DNA from: Mucilaginibacter sp.
GTDB taxonomy: Bacteria > Bacteroidota > Bacteroidia > Sphingobacteriales > Sphingobacteriaceae
NCBI GenBank assembly: GCA_028288315.1
Contig: JAQBNY010000075.1
Coordinates: forward strand, 1-56,305
DNA: 56,305 nt
Direction of reading: 5' to 3'
How positions within the stretch are numbered: position 1 is the first letter of the stretch; each line of letters starts with the position of its first letter. The notes beneath the pieces are model-generated. The model did no database searches. It was not told the DNA's origin and was given only the letters and a program-made list of their open reading frames with translations. Shown here in pieces: positions 44,107 to 51,345 of the stretch. The position numbers were made by a program, and so were the translations under genes.

Positions 44107-45132
44107 ATGAAGAAAATAATTACTATTCAGGATAGGCTGGAATGGATTTACTATATAAGTAATGCAGCGGAGCATGATTTTTATCATACGTGGCATTACC
44201 ACTCGCTTGAAACTACGGCCACTCCTTTACTGTTTGTTTATGAACAACATCAGGATTTTATAGCCATTCCGCTTTTGAAGAGACCAATTCCCGAATCTAT
44301 TTACTATGATTTAACTTGTGTATATGGCTTTTCGGGTCCATTTTCAAATAAAAAAATGAAAGATTTGGATGATGACTTAATAGAACAGTTTAAGGTTGAT
44401 TTTCTCAAGTTTTTGGATGACGAGCAAATAGTATCAGTGTTTTCCAGAATGCATCCGTTTTACCAACAACAATTAGTGCTTGAAAAGTTTGGCGGGGTTT
44501 ATCATAATGGCAAAACCGTAGTAATGGATCTAACTGTTAACATTGAGGAACAGCGCAGAAAGTACCGGCCAACTGCCCTACGCGCAATAAATATTGCCAG
44601 AGAAAAAGGTTACCGGCTTGTTGAGGCGAGTGGGACACAAGCTATCACAACCTTTTTTGAGATATATTCAGAAAGTATGCGGCGTGTAGGTGCATCGGAG
44701 TATTACTATTTTAGTGAAAATTACATTTCAAAAATTGTAAATACAGAAGAGTACGACGCTCGGATTGTAATGGTTTATGATGGCGATATTGTTATAGCAA
44801 GTACTTTAATTATGCTTACAAATGGCATAATGCAGGGGCATTTGGTAGGTGTTCGTGCAGAATATATGAAGTATAGTCCAATGAGATATATGATTGATGA
44901 ACTTACAATATTTGGAAGGGCAGCCGGCATAAATTATTACAATTTAGGTGGAGGAATTGGCTTTAAAGATGACAACATCTTTAAGGGGAAAACTGCACTT
45001 ACAGATCTCACTTTTGATTATAAAAGTTGGCGCTTTATAGCCAATCCATGTGTTTACAGGCAACTGCTTGCCGCAAAGGGTATTAATGAAGATACTGATG
45101 TGGACTTTTTTCCGCTTTATAGGTACGCTTAA
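44107..45132 (+). CDS. FemAB-like/GNAT_6 acyl-transferase
   Basis: A 341-residue protein with the two-domain GNAT arrangement of the FemAB-like group. VVMDLTVNIEEQRRKYRPTALRAINIAREKGYRL (read in two pieces; the RRKYRPTALRAINIA part is the diagnostic one) lies at about 137-170. FEIYSESMRRVGASEYYYF and YNLGGGIGFKDDNIFKGK follow, the second being the Gly-rich motif. Its size matches FemX-type enzymes that attach amino acids from tRNA to cell-wall precursors, or acyl groups to sugars. With the 34734 gene this gives two FemAB-like proteins in one cluster, so amino-acid or acyl decoration of the polymer is likely but unproven. Confidence 0.8.
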   Translation: MKKIITIQDRLEWIYYISNAAEHDFYHTWHYHSLETTATPLLFVYEQHQDFIAIPLLKRPIPESIYYDLTCVYGFSGPFSNKKMKDLDDDLIEQFKVDFLKFLDDEQIVSVFSRMHPFYQQQLVLEKFGGVYHNGKTVVMDLTVNIEEQRRKYRPTALRAINIAREKGYRLVEASGTQAITTFFEIYSESMRRVGASEYYYFSENYISKIVNTEEYDARIVMVYDGDIVIASTLIMLTNGIMQGHLVGVRAEYMKYSPMRYMIDELTIFGRAAGINYYNLGGGIGFKDDNIFKGKTALTDLTFDYKSWRFIANPCVYRQLLAAKGINEDTDVDFFPLYRYA

Positions 45133-45150
45133 TCATTAAAAACCATTACC

Positions 45151-47121
45151 ATGATATATCTAAAAAACCTATTATTTCAGGATAAATTCCATTCGAAATG
45201 GTTAATACTTATAATTGATTTGTTAATTGTTATCTCATCATTATTAATATCATTTTTTATAAAAAATGATTTAAAATTCAACGAAGCCAACAATTATTAC
45301 ATCATATTATATAGTTGCATTGCAGCCCTGTCATTTTTTTCAATGCGCATACATACACGTATTATCAGATATTCAAATACAAAAGATATGCAACGTGTTA
45401 TTACAGCAGTGTTAGTTAGCAATTTAGCCTTTTTGATAGTATTATATTCAATTATTAACCCTTACCTCAAGTTAAATTTTAATAATTTTCAAGATATATT
45501 TCTTGTCAATATTTTCATTTCCTCAATTGTGTTGATTGGGTTTAGAATATTAATAAAAGATATGTTTCAATTTATTACCTACAAGACTGCTACTATTAAA
45601 AAGGAGAATGTACTTATATATGGTTCAAACACATCATCAATATTAATAAAAAATACGGTTGAAGCGCAGGAAGGTACTAAAATGCAGGTGCAAGGATTTA
45701 TTGATACTGCCGCGGATAAGCTATACAAATGTATTGAACAAAAAATCGTATACCCCGATATTGCAATTGATAGATTATACAAAAGGTTTTCAATAAAAAC
45801 ATTATTTATTACTTCTGAGCACTTAAAGATTTCTGGTAACAAAAGTGTCATAGAAAAATGTATCTCTTTAGGAATAAAAGTTATTACTGTTCCGCCAACC
45901 AACCAGTGGATAAACGGGCAGCCAAGTATTAATCAATTTAAAGATCTTAAAATAGAGGATCTTTTGGACCGAGATCCTATAAAACTGTGTAAAGACCATA
46001 TTTTAAAAAGCCTTGTCGGGAAGAGAGTTTTGGTTACTGGAGCTGCGGGTTCAATAGGAGCAGAAATTGTGCGCCAGGTATTATGCTTTAATCCTGAGTT
46101 AGTTGTACTCTGCGATCAGGCGGAGACACCTTTGCATAATATTCAATTAGAAATTGAGGATAGCAATAATAAAAACAAAGTGCACTTATTCATCGCCGAT
46201 ATTCAGAATTCAAATCGGATTAAAATGCTCTTTAATCACTATAGGCCCCAGATAGTTTTTCATGCGGCAGCATATAAGCACGTTCCTATGATGGAGAGCA
46301 ACCCAACAGAAGCTGTATTGACAAATATTTTGGGTACTAAAAACATGGCTGATATTTCTTTGGAATATAAAGTAGAAAAATTTATCATGATTTCTACAGA
46401 TAAAGCAGTTAAGCCAACAAATATAATGGGGGCATCAAAGCGTATAGCCGAGATGTATATCCAATCTTTAAACAATGCCATTGTTGATGGTAGTATTCAG
46501 GATAACAAGGCCTCCCAAACTAAATTTATAACTACCAGGTTTGGAAACGTACTTGGCTCAAATGGGTCAGTAATTCCACGGTTTAAAATGCAAATAGAAC
46601 GTGGTGGCCCAGTAACTGTCACTCATCCTGATATATCCAGGTATTTCATGACAATTCCAGAATCTGTGCAATTGGTGCTTGAGGCAGCGGTTATGGGCTT
46701 GGGAGGAGAAATATTTTTATTTGATATGGGAAAACCTATTAAAATAACAGATCTCGCTCTTAATATGATCAAACTTGCAGGTTTTAAACCTGGTGAAGAT
46801 ATTAAAATTGTTTACACCGGCTTGAGGCCTGGAGAAAAACTTTATGAAGAATTATTAAATAAAGAAGAAGAAATAATACCTACTTATAATAATAAAATTA
46901 AGATCTCTAAAACTATATCTCACAATTATAACAATATTAACGAAAACGTAAATATGTTGTTAGCCTTTAATTTAATTAACAACGTGGATGAAATGGTTGG
47001 CTTGATGAAAACAATGATACCTGATTTTATTAGCAATAATTCTTGTTTTGAAAAACTGGATGCTAAATTTCAAAAAACAGAGGTTGTAAATGATATAAAA
47101 TATATACCTATCCGCTTATAA
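45151..47121 (+). CDS. Membrane-bound UDP-GlcNAc 4,6-dehydratase-like protein (WbpM/FlaA1/CapD family)
   Basis: A 656-residue protein. Four hydrophobic helices (about residues 15-125) are followed by a Rossmann domain near 150-260 and an extended SDR domain from about 290. The second has GAAGSIGAEIVRQV (about 296-309), HAAAYKHVPMMESNP and STDKAVKPTNIMGASKRIAEM, where Met replaces the usual Tyr of YxxxK, a hallmark of this family. It makes a 4-keto-6-deoxy sugar from UDP-GlcNAc, the feedstock for the two aminotransferases in the cluster. It is the last gene of the cluster. Confidence 0.93.
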   Translation: MIYLKNLLFQDKFHSKWLILIIDLLIVISSLLISFFIKNDLKFNEANNYYIILYSCIAALSFFSMRIHTRIIRYSNTKDMQRVITAVLVSNLAFLIVLYSIINPYLKLNFNNFQDIFLVNIFISSIVLIGFRILIKDMFQFITYKTATIKKENVLIYGSNTSSILIKNTVEAQEGTKMQVQGFIDTAADKLYKCIEQKIVYPDIAIDRLYKRFSIKTLFITSEHLKISGNKSVIEKCISLGIKVITVPPTNQWINGQPSINQFKDLKIEDLLDRDPIKLCKDHILKSLVGKRVLVTGAAGSIGAEIVRQVLCFNPELVVLCDQAETPLHNIQLEIEDSNNKNKVHLFIADIQNSNRIKMLFNHYRPQIVFHAAAYKHVPMMESNPTEAVLTNILGTKNMADISLEYKVEKFIMISTDKAVKPTNIMGASKRIAEMYIQSLNNAIVDGSIQDNKASQTKFITTRFGNVLGSNGSVIPRFKMQIERGGPVTVTHPDISRYFMTIPESVQLVLEAAVMGLGGEIFLFDMGKPIKITDLALNMIKLAGFKPGEDIKIVYTGLRPGEKLYEELLNKEEEIIPTYNNKIKISKTISHNYNNINENVNMLLAFNLINNVDEMVGLMKTMIPDFISNNSCFEKLDAKFQKTEVVNDIKYIPIRL

Positions 47122-47287
47122 ACAGTTTATTTTGGTCTGCTTAATGAAATATTTATATCTGATTTTAAACTTAAGAGACTTGAGTAAAAGCATAATAAAC
47201 ACATTTTATTTTACAGAAAAATCCGCAAATGCATTTACTTCATAAGTAATTGGCCTACAATGAAACTTAATATTTGCTTGAATTTAT

Positions 47288-47313
47288 TTACAATTGATTT
47301 AATTCATTTGTAA
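47288..47313. promoter_or_regulatory. Imperfect inverted repeat upstream of the HTH gene
   Basis: TTACAATTGA (47288-47297) and TCATTTGTAA (47304-47313) match in nine of ten positions as an inverted repeat with a 6-base spacer. It lies 67 bases before the start of the HTH protein in a 258-bp gap without genes. The TTTACA core recalls the motifs before the export genes and the pectate-lyase-like gene. Confidence 0.35.
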
Positions 47314-47379
47314 CTCTCCTATAATATTAATTCTAGATCGCTAAGATATTTTCAATAAATTCATAATCTATAAATTGTT

Positions 47380-47817
47380 ATGTGTAGTAAAATTAATTAT
47401 CCAGTCAATAATGAAGATGTCATTGGTGATGACTCTGACGTTAGTTCTTTAAGCTGTGACATAAACTGTGGTCAAATTGTGGAAAAGGTAGTGAAAATGG
47501 GTAAGTTGAGTATCAGTGAAGTATCCAGGAAACTAAATGTGAGTAGGCGAACACTTTACAATTGGTTCAAAACTAAAGACCTAAGCTTTGATACTATTGA
47601 AAAAATTGGAGTAGTAATTAATCATGATTTTTCAGAAGAATTTCCTGAAGTTTTTCCGCTAAATAAAAGCCTGAAAGGTGGCGATTTCGATATTACCAAT
47701 CAACAAACAAAGGAAAATCTATCTGACCCAATTTATTATTGGATGGATAAATATATTAAATTATTGGAACGATTTAACGAAGTTTTGCCTATTAAGTATG
47801 GTAAGAAAAATACTTAG
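47380..47817 (+). CDS. Small helix-turn-helix DNA-binding protein
   Basis: A 145-residue protein. A clear HTH lies at about residues 43-70: KMGKLSISEVSRKLNVSRRTLYNWF, followed by FDTIEKIGVVINHDFSEEFPEVF, which looks like an XRE-type helix bundle. The N-terminal 35 residues are acidic and Cys-containing (three Cys) and may be disordered. The C-terminal part is helical. It lies 258 bp after the last cluster gene and is followed by a terminator, so it may be a separate unit. Control of the exopolysaccharide cluster is suggested by position only. Confidence 0.75.
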   Translation: MCSKINYPVNNEDVIGDDSDVSSLSCDINCGQIVEKVVKMGKLSISEVSRKLNVSRRTLYNWFKTKDLSFDTIEKIGVVINHDFSEEFPEVFPLNKSLKGGDFDITNQQTKENLSDPIYYWMDKYIKLLERFNEVLPIKYGKKNT

Positions 47818-47920
47818 CCATACATTTTAAATTCTATTTCTTCTTACTACTAATTATGAAAATAGATCATGTAAGCTATATAATTATAACATAAATACTG
47901 ATCGCAATTAATTATATACA

Positions 47921-47950
47921 AAGGTCACGTTTTAAAACGTGGCCTTTTTT
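47921..47950 (+). terminator. Intrinsic terminator after the HTH gene
   Basis: The stem AAGGTCACGTTTT pairs with AAAACGTGGCCTT (47921-47946), with one G-T wobble, followed by a T-run. It ends the HTH transcript; the next gene lies on the other strand. Confidence 0.85.
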
Positions 47951-48060
47951 ATTTTTCGATATATAATGTAGTAATGGCCTTAACCGGATTGTAATTAAAT
48001 GCCCTCCACAGATTAAATTAATCAAATTAAAAAGCTGTAATCTTAGTAATTTTTACTTCT

Positions 48061-48336
48061 TTATTTTGCTTTGCTTGCGAGAGGTGCAGGTGTTTGTTTT
48101 ACAGCCGTTGCAGGTTCTGTGATTTTACTATTAACAGATACAGTAGGCCTTATAAGCTTGGCGATTTTTTTTGCAATTTTATTAGCGCTTTTGGTAAGCT
48201 TTTTCTCAATTTTTTTAGCATCTGTACCAAGTTCGGTTGCATTGCTTTTTATTGCAGCCAGTAAACTAACTTCTAAATTTTTTACCAGGGTTTTCTTTGC
48301 TGTTTTAGCAAGCGATTTTCGTTCTGATTTTTTCAT
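48061..48336 (-). CDS. Small lysine-rich protein of unknown function
   Basis: A 91-residue basic protein, about one quarter lysine, without a signal peptide. Residues 1-60 are helical with repeated A-K-K patterns (KSLAKTAKKTLVKNLEV, KKIEKKLTKSANKIAKKIAKL), and the last 25 residues are Pro/Ala-rich. The pattern resembles small histone-H1-like or nucleoid-associated proteins, but I cannot name a family. A TACATTTG -7 box lies upstream on the same strand (48357-48364). An ORF on the opposite strand is simply its antisense and is hydrophobic because AAA/AAG read as TTT/CTT there. Confidence 0.65.
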   Translation of the reverse strand: MKKSERKSLAKTAKKTLVKNLEVSLLAAIKSNATELGTDAKKIEKKLTKSANKIAKKIAKLIRPTVSVNSKITEPATAVKQTPAPLASKAK

Positions 48337-48356
48337 AAGGAATTGAGGTGAAAACT

Positions 48357-48364
48357 CAAATGTA
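48357..48364 (-). promoter_or_regulatory. -7 box for the lysine-rich protein gene
   Basis: The minus strand reads TACATTTG, a full match to TAnnTTTG, placed 21 bases before the start codon at 48336. No TTG is visible at the -33 position; instead the GTTA array begins immediately upstream, which suggests activation by a bound protein. Confidence 0.5.
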
Positions 48365-48365
48365 A

Positions 48366-48451
48366 GTTAAATTTAAGTTACTCGTATGTTATCGTTATGT
48401 TAAGTAGTTAAATTGAGGTAACATGCTTTAACGCCATGTTAGCTAATGTTA
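48366..48451. repeat. Phased GTTA motif array between divergent genes
   Basis: GTTA occurs at 48366, 48377, 48388 and 48399, exactly 11 bp apart, and again at 48439 and 48449. The inverse TAAC occurs near 48419. The longer ATGTTA is found at 48386, 48397, 48436 and 48446. Helical spacing in a divergent promoter region suggests an operator array or a bent DNA segment. Confidence 0.4.
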
Positions 48452-48601
48452 ATTATTGTATAAATATGATTGACAAAAAACCGAGTTTGATACCTACTAC
48501 ATCAAAAACCGGTCGGGTTCAATGAATTTTGGTCAGAACACTTTTAAATATTAAAAAAAATAGTAGGTAATAAACTATTTACTTTCATTGCCAGTGTTTT
48601 T

Positions 48602-48609
48602 TAACTTTG
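48602..48609 (+). promoter_or_regulatory. -7 box immediately before the GH25 gene
   Basis: TAACTTTG fits the Bacteroidota -7 consensus. It ends 5 bases before the GTG start codon at 48614, so the transcript would be leaderless or almost so. The -33 match is poor. Confidence 0.4.
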
Positions 48610-48613
48610 CACT

Positions 48614-49486
48614 GTGACCACCATAAAGAAAACCAGGGTAACTGCAAAGAAAACCTCTAAACCCAAATCCTTACCGCGAAAGAAAAAGCCTCAAAAAAAT
48701 GGTTTGTGGTGGAAAGTTGTTTTAGTGGGTATACTGTTAATAATATTATCACCATTTTATTACGGATACGTACTTAAGATATTTTCATCTACTTGGAGGT
48801 GGATAGCCGATATAGGAGAAAATCCGCATTATCGTACTTACAAAAGTTTTGATATCCGTATCCCATCAGGCTACAAAAAACATGGTATTGATGTATCTTA
48901 TGCACAGGGTAAGATAGATTGGCAAAAGGTAAAATCTATGCAGGAAGATAGTGTAAGGATAAGCTTTGCATTTATAAAAGCTACGGAGGGCCTTTTGACT
49001 GTTGATCCTTATTTTAAACGTAACTGGCGCGAAGCACCAAAAGCAGGTATTGTTTGCGGTGCATATCATTTTCTTCGCCCTACAAAAAGCGGGGCGTGGC
49101 AGGCAAGGTTTTTCCTGCAGAATGTAAAAATGGAAAGCGGTGACCTGCCGGCTGTTGCAGATATTGAACGGTTGGATGGTACAACCCCTGAAACAATGCG
49201 TAAAGAACTAAAAGCTTTTGTAAAGCAAGTAGAATTAAAAACTGGAATAAAGCCCATTATTTACACCAACATTAGCTTTTATAATGATTATTTGGCCGGA
49301 TATTTTGACGGGTATCCGTTATGGATAGCGAATTATTACCAGCCAGAATTAAAAATTGACCACAATACACAATGGAAATTTTGGCAACATTCAGATAGGG
49401 CAAAGGTAAATGGGATTGGCCATGTTGTTGATTTTAACGTATTTAGAGGAGATAGCCTCGCCTTTCAAAAGCTTTTAGCTCCTTAA
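48614..49486 (+). CDS. GH25-family lysozyme/muramidase, membrane anchored
   Basis: A 290-residue protein with a very basic N-terminus (residues 1-30), a transmembrane helix (about 33-54), and a GH25 domain from about 93. HGIDVSYAQGKIDW supplies the first catalytic Asp region, FAFIKATEG and GAYHFLRP are typical strand ends, and AVADIERLDG holds the catalytic Asp/Glu pair. WQHSDRAKVNGIGHVVDFN is the usual C-terminal motif. It hydrolyses peptidoglycan between MurNAc and GlcNAc, here tethered to the inner membrane. The only reasonable start is the GTG at 48614, because the first in-frame ATG lies well inside the domain. Confidence 0.9.
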   Translation: MTTIKKTRVTAKKTSKPKSLPRKKKPQKNGLWWKVVLVGILLIILSPFYYGYVLKIFSSTWRWIADIGENPHYRTYKSFDIRIPSGYKKHGIDVSYAQGKIDWQKVKSMQEDSVRISFAFIKATEGLLTVDPYFKRNWREAPKAGIVCGAYHFLRPTKSGAWQARFFLQNVKMESGDLPAVADIERLDGTTPETMRKELKAFVKQVELKTGIKPIIYTNISFYNDYLAGYFDGYPLWIANYYQPELKIDHNTQWKFWQHSDRAKVNGIGHVVDFNVFRGDSLAFQKLLAP

Positions 49487-49530
49487 TAAATAAAAACCAT
49501 TAATTTACAAAGCAACCACATTTCTTTTCT

Positions 49531-49538
49531 TATTTTTG
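49531..49538 (+). promoter_or_regulatory. Candidate -7 box of the sigma-factor gene
   Basis: TATTTTTG fits TAnnTTTG and would place a start site near 49545, giving a 5' leader of about 180 bases. The -33 region is weak (no well-placed TTG). Confidence 0.35.
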
Positions 49539-49563
49539 TGCATTGATAAAAACAACATATTAC

Positions 49564-49619
49564 GTGCGATAAATTTAACTAATCAGTTAAATCATAAATT
49601 GTATATTACTCTTTCGCAC
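49564..49619 (+). promoter_or_regulatory. Structured leader of the sigma-factor gene
   Basis: A perfect hairpin ATTTAACT-AATC-AGTTAAAT (49573-49592) lies inside a longer-range pairing of GTGCGA (49564-49569) with TCGCAC (49614-49619). A further palindrome AAAGTTTA-TT-TAAACTTT lies at 49648-49665. These are in the 238-bp gap before the start codon and could form a regulatory RNA or binding sites. Confidence 0.4.
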
Positions 49620-49724
49620 AAAGCACCTTTATATAAGCAGTTTTTACAAAGTTTATTTAAACTTTATACCTATTTGGTCAATTGATCGTTTACAATTGGC
49701 TATAAGATTATCATTTTCATATAC

Positions 49725-50582
49725 ATGAGACAACTAAAAATATCCCAATCCATTACCAACCGCGAATCGCAATCGTTAGATAAATATTTAACCGAGATAG
49801 GGAAGGTAGACCTGATCACTGCGCAGGAAGAAGTTATTCTTGCACAAAAGATTCGTGAGGGTGACCAGGCAGCATTGGAACGCTTAACAAAAACAAACCT
49901 TCGTTTCGTAGTTTCTGTTGCCAAACAATATCAAAACCAAGGTCTTACATTAGGCGACCTGATTAATGAAGGCAACCTTGGGCTGATAAAGGCAGCCAAA
50001 CGTTTTGATGAAACAAAGGGATTTAAATTTATTTCATACGCCGTATGGTGGATCCGTCAGTCAATATTATCTGCTGTTGCTGAGCAATCAAGAATAGTAC
50101 GTTTACCATTGAATCAGATAGGTTCTTTAAGCAAAATACACAAGGCAGCATCTAAGCTTGAGCAAATGTATGAGCGCCAGCCTACGCCTGAAGAGTTAGC
50201 CGATGATTTGGAAACTACTACCGAGAAAATAGCTGATTCATTATCTAACGCAGGCCGTCAGGTTTCTGTTGATGCGCCATTTATTACAGGCGAAGAAAAT
50301 ACCCTGCTTGATGTTTTACAAAGTAGTGATGCAGGTACTGATAACGACCTGATGATAGATTCACTTACCCAGGAAATTAAACGTTCATTAGGTATTTTAG
50401 CTGAGCGCGACAGGGAAGTGATTGTATTGTTTTTTGGCTTAAATAATAATGCCGCTCATTCTTTAGAAGAAATTGGCGAAAAGTACAGCCTTACCCGCGA
50501 ACGTGTTCGTCAAATAAAAGATAAAGCCTTGATGCGTTTAAGACAAAACTCAAGAGCTAATTTATTGCAATCTTATTTATAA
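49725..50582 (+). CDS. rpoD: Primary RNA polymerase sigma factor, short Bacteroidota type
   Basis: A 285-residue group 1-like sigma factor without region 1.1. Region 1.2 is at the start (MRQLKISQSITNRESQSLDKYL), region 2 has NLRFVVSVAKQYQNQGLTLGDLINEGNLGL and KGFKFISYAVWWIRQSI (about 75-115, read as parts), region 3 has IVRLPLNQIG, and region 4 ends with SLEEIGEKYSLTRERVRQIKDKALMRLR. This short architecture and sequence match the housekeeping sigma of Bacteroidota, which reads TTG/TAnnTTTG promoters. The gene stands alone between a long leader and a strong bidirectional terminator. Confidence 0.95.
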   Translation: MRQLKISQSITNRESQSLDKYLTEIGKVDLITAQEEVILAQKIREGDQAALERLTKTNLRFVVSVAKQYQNQGLTLGDLINEGNLGLIKAAKRFDETKGFKFISYAVWWIRQSILSAVAEQSRIVRLPLNQIGSLSKIHKAASKLEQMYERQPTPEELADDLETTTEKIADSLSNAGRQVSVDAPFITGEENTLLDVLQSSDAGTDNDLMIDSLTQEIKRSLGILAERDREVIVLFFGLNNNAAHSLEEIGEKYSLTRERVRQIKDKALMRLRQNSRANLLQSYL

Positions 50583-50619
50583 CATACGGATTGGTGTCAA
50601 AAAGATACCGATTTGGATT

Positions 50620-50652
50620 AAAAGCCGCCTTTTGCATAAAAAGGCGGCTTTT
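50620..50652. terminator. Bidirectional intrinsic terminator
   Basis: A perfect 14-bp stem: AAAAGCCGCCTTTT (50620-50633) pairs with AAAAGGCGGCTTTT (50639-50652) around the loop GCATA. Both strands carry T-runs, so it can end the sigma-factor transcript and the convergent transcript from 50985. Confidence 0.92.
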
Positions 50653-50655
50653 GCA

Positions 50656-50985
50656 TTATTTAGACTGATCGTTTTGTTTTAGGTATTTATAGTGTAGTTG
50701 TTTTAATGTTTCTTCCGATTCTTTATCGGTTGAGTAGCCGTAACCTGTAACCAAAATGCCTTTTTGGCCCGATGGCGAAGCCAATGCATAAACGGTAGCT
50801 TCATCCGCAGGGTCTGATGCTCCTTCGTACCTATATTGGTCAACTATTTCAAAATCATCAGCCGGGTATGAGTGTTCGCCTGCTTTAAGATGGTTTTGTG
50901 CTAAATTAAAATCCAGCGTAAAGCCTTGTTCTTTTAATTTATCAATAGCTTCGGTTACTGTGTCATAGTGGAATTTCTGTTTCAT
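50656..50985 (-). CDS. Small conserved protein of unknown function
   Basis: A 109-residue soluble protein: an N-terminal helix (YDTVTEAIDKLKEQGFTLDFNL) followed by strands such as DDFEIVDQYRYEGASDPADEATVYALAS and KGILVTGYGYS. The pattern is common in Bacteroidota small proteins that are often labelled phosphoribosylpyrophosphate synthetase in databases. It lacks the PRPP-binding loop and is far too short, so that label is doubtful. It has no signal peptide. The next gene on this strand lies 36 bases upstream, so the two may form an operon. Confidence 0.75.
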   Translation of the reverse strand: MKQKFHYDTVTEAIDKLKEQGFTLDFNLAQNHLKAGEHSYPADDFEIVDQYRYEGASDPADEATVYALASPSGQKGILVTGYGYSTDKESEETLKQLHYKYLKQNDQSK

Positions 50986-51021
50986 GGTAGTAGATGTTTT
51001 GGTTGATGTATATAGATTCAG

Positions 51022-51279
51022 CTATTCAAACTCTTCTTCTTCCTCGTCGTCTTCCTCAGGTATATAATTGCCTATTGCCTGGCCTATCTGATCAACTTCC
51101 GGGTTATTGTCAAACATCGGCATTTCAGTTTCCGGATCTAATTTTAGCCAAACGTTTTCGGTATCCTTTTCTATCTTGCCAAATTCAGCTCCGGCTTTAA
51201 ATATGATGTAAACGTTATCTTCTTCAGGGAAAACAGAATAAACTATTCCATTCACTAATATGTCAAATGGGTCTTGCAT
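51022..51279 (-). CDS. Small acidic protein of unknown function
   Basis: An 85-residue protein with strand-rich sequence (FDILVNGIVYSVFPEEDNVYIIFKAG) and a strongly acidic tail of Glu and Asp from about residue 73 to the end. No signal peptide or membrane segment is seen. I do not recognise a family beyond small conserved Bacteroidota proteins. An 8-bp inverted repeat, GTATTGTA/TACAATAC, lies upstream at 51287-51324 and may regulate it. It is likely co-transcribed with the 109-residue protein gene. Confidence 0.65.
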   Translation of the reverse strand: MQDPFDILVNGIVYSVFPEEDNVYIIFKAGAEFGKIEKDTENVWLKLDPETEMPMFDNNPEVDQIGQAIGNYIPEEDDEEEEEFE

Positions 51280-51286
51280 AATATAA

Positions 51287-51324
51287 GTATTGTAATACAG
51301 TGCAATTTACCAATTTTACAATAC
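51287..51324. promoter_or_regulatory. Inverted repeat upstream of the acidic protein gene
   Basis: GTATTGTA (51287-51294) and TACAATAC (51317-51324) are a perfect 8-bp inverted repeat with a 22-base spacer. It overlaps the expected promoter region of the leftward gene at 51279. Confidence 0.35.
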
Positions 51325-51345
51325 CTGCCTAAATGATGCAGCTAA

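Noticed and set aside
45579..45902. A 107-codon minus-strand frame inside the WbpM-like gene
   Set aside because: It is antisense to a well-supported gene and has no family features.
18035..47121. A possible mobile element carrying the polysaccharide cluster
   Set aside because: The cluster is AT-rich, but I found no integrase, transposase, tRNA end, or flanking direct repeats at its borders.
47867..47880. ATCATGTAAG, similar to the start of leader copy 2
   Set aside because: There is no matching right stem arm and no GGCGAAGC after it; chance similarity.
48071..48346. A hydrophobic 91-codon frame on the plus strand
   Set aside because: It is the exact antisense of the lysine-rich protein; its Leu/Phe content comes from AAA/AAG codons on the other strand. 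The minus-strand frame has a -7 promoter box.
50774..50782. Another GGCGAAGC within the window
   Set aside because: It is inside the coding sequence of a leftward gene and has no GTAA hairpin before it, so it is not a third copy of the leader element.
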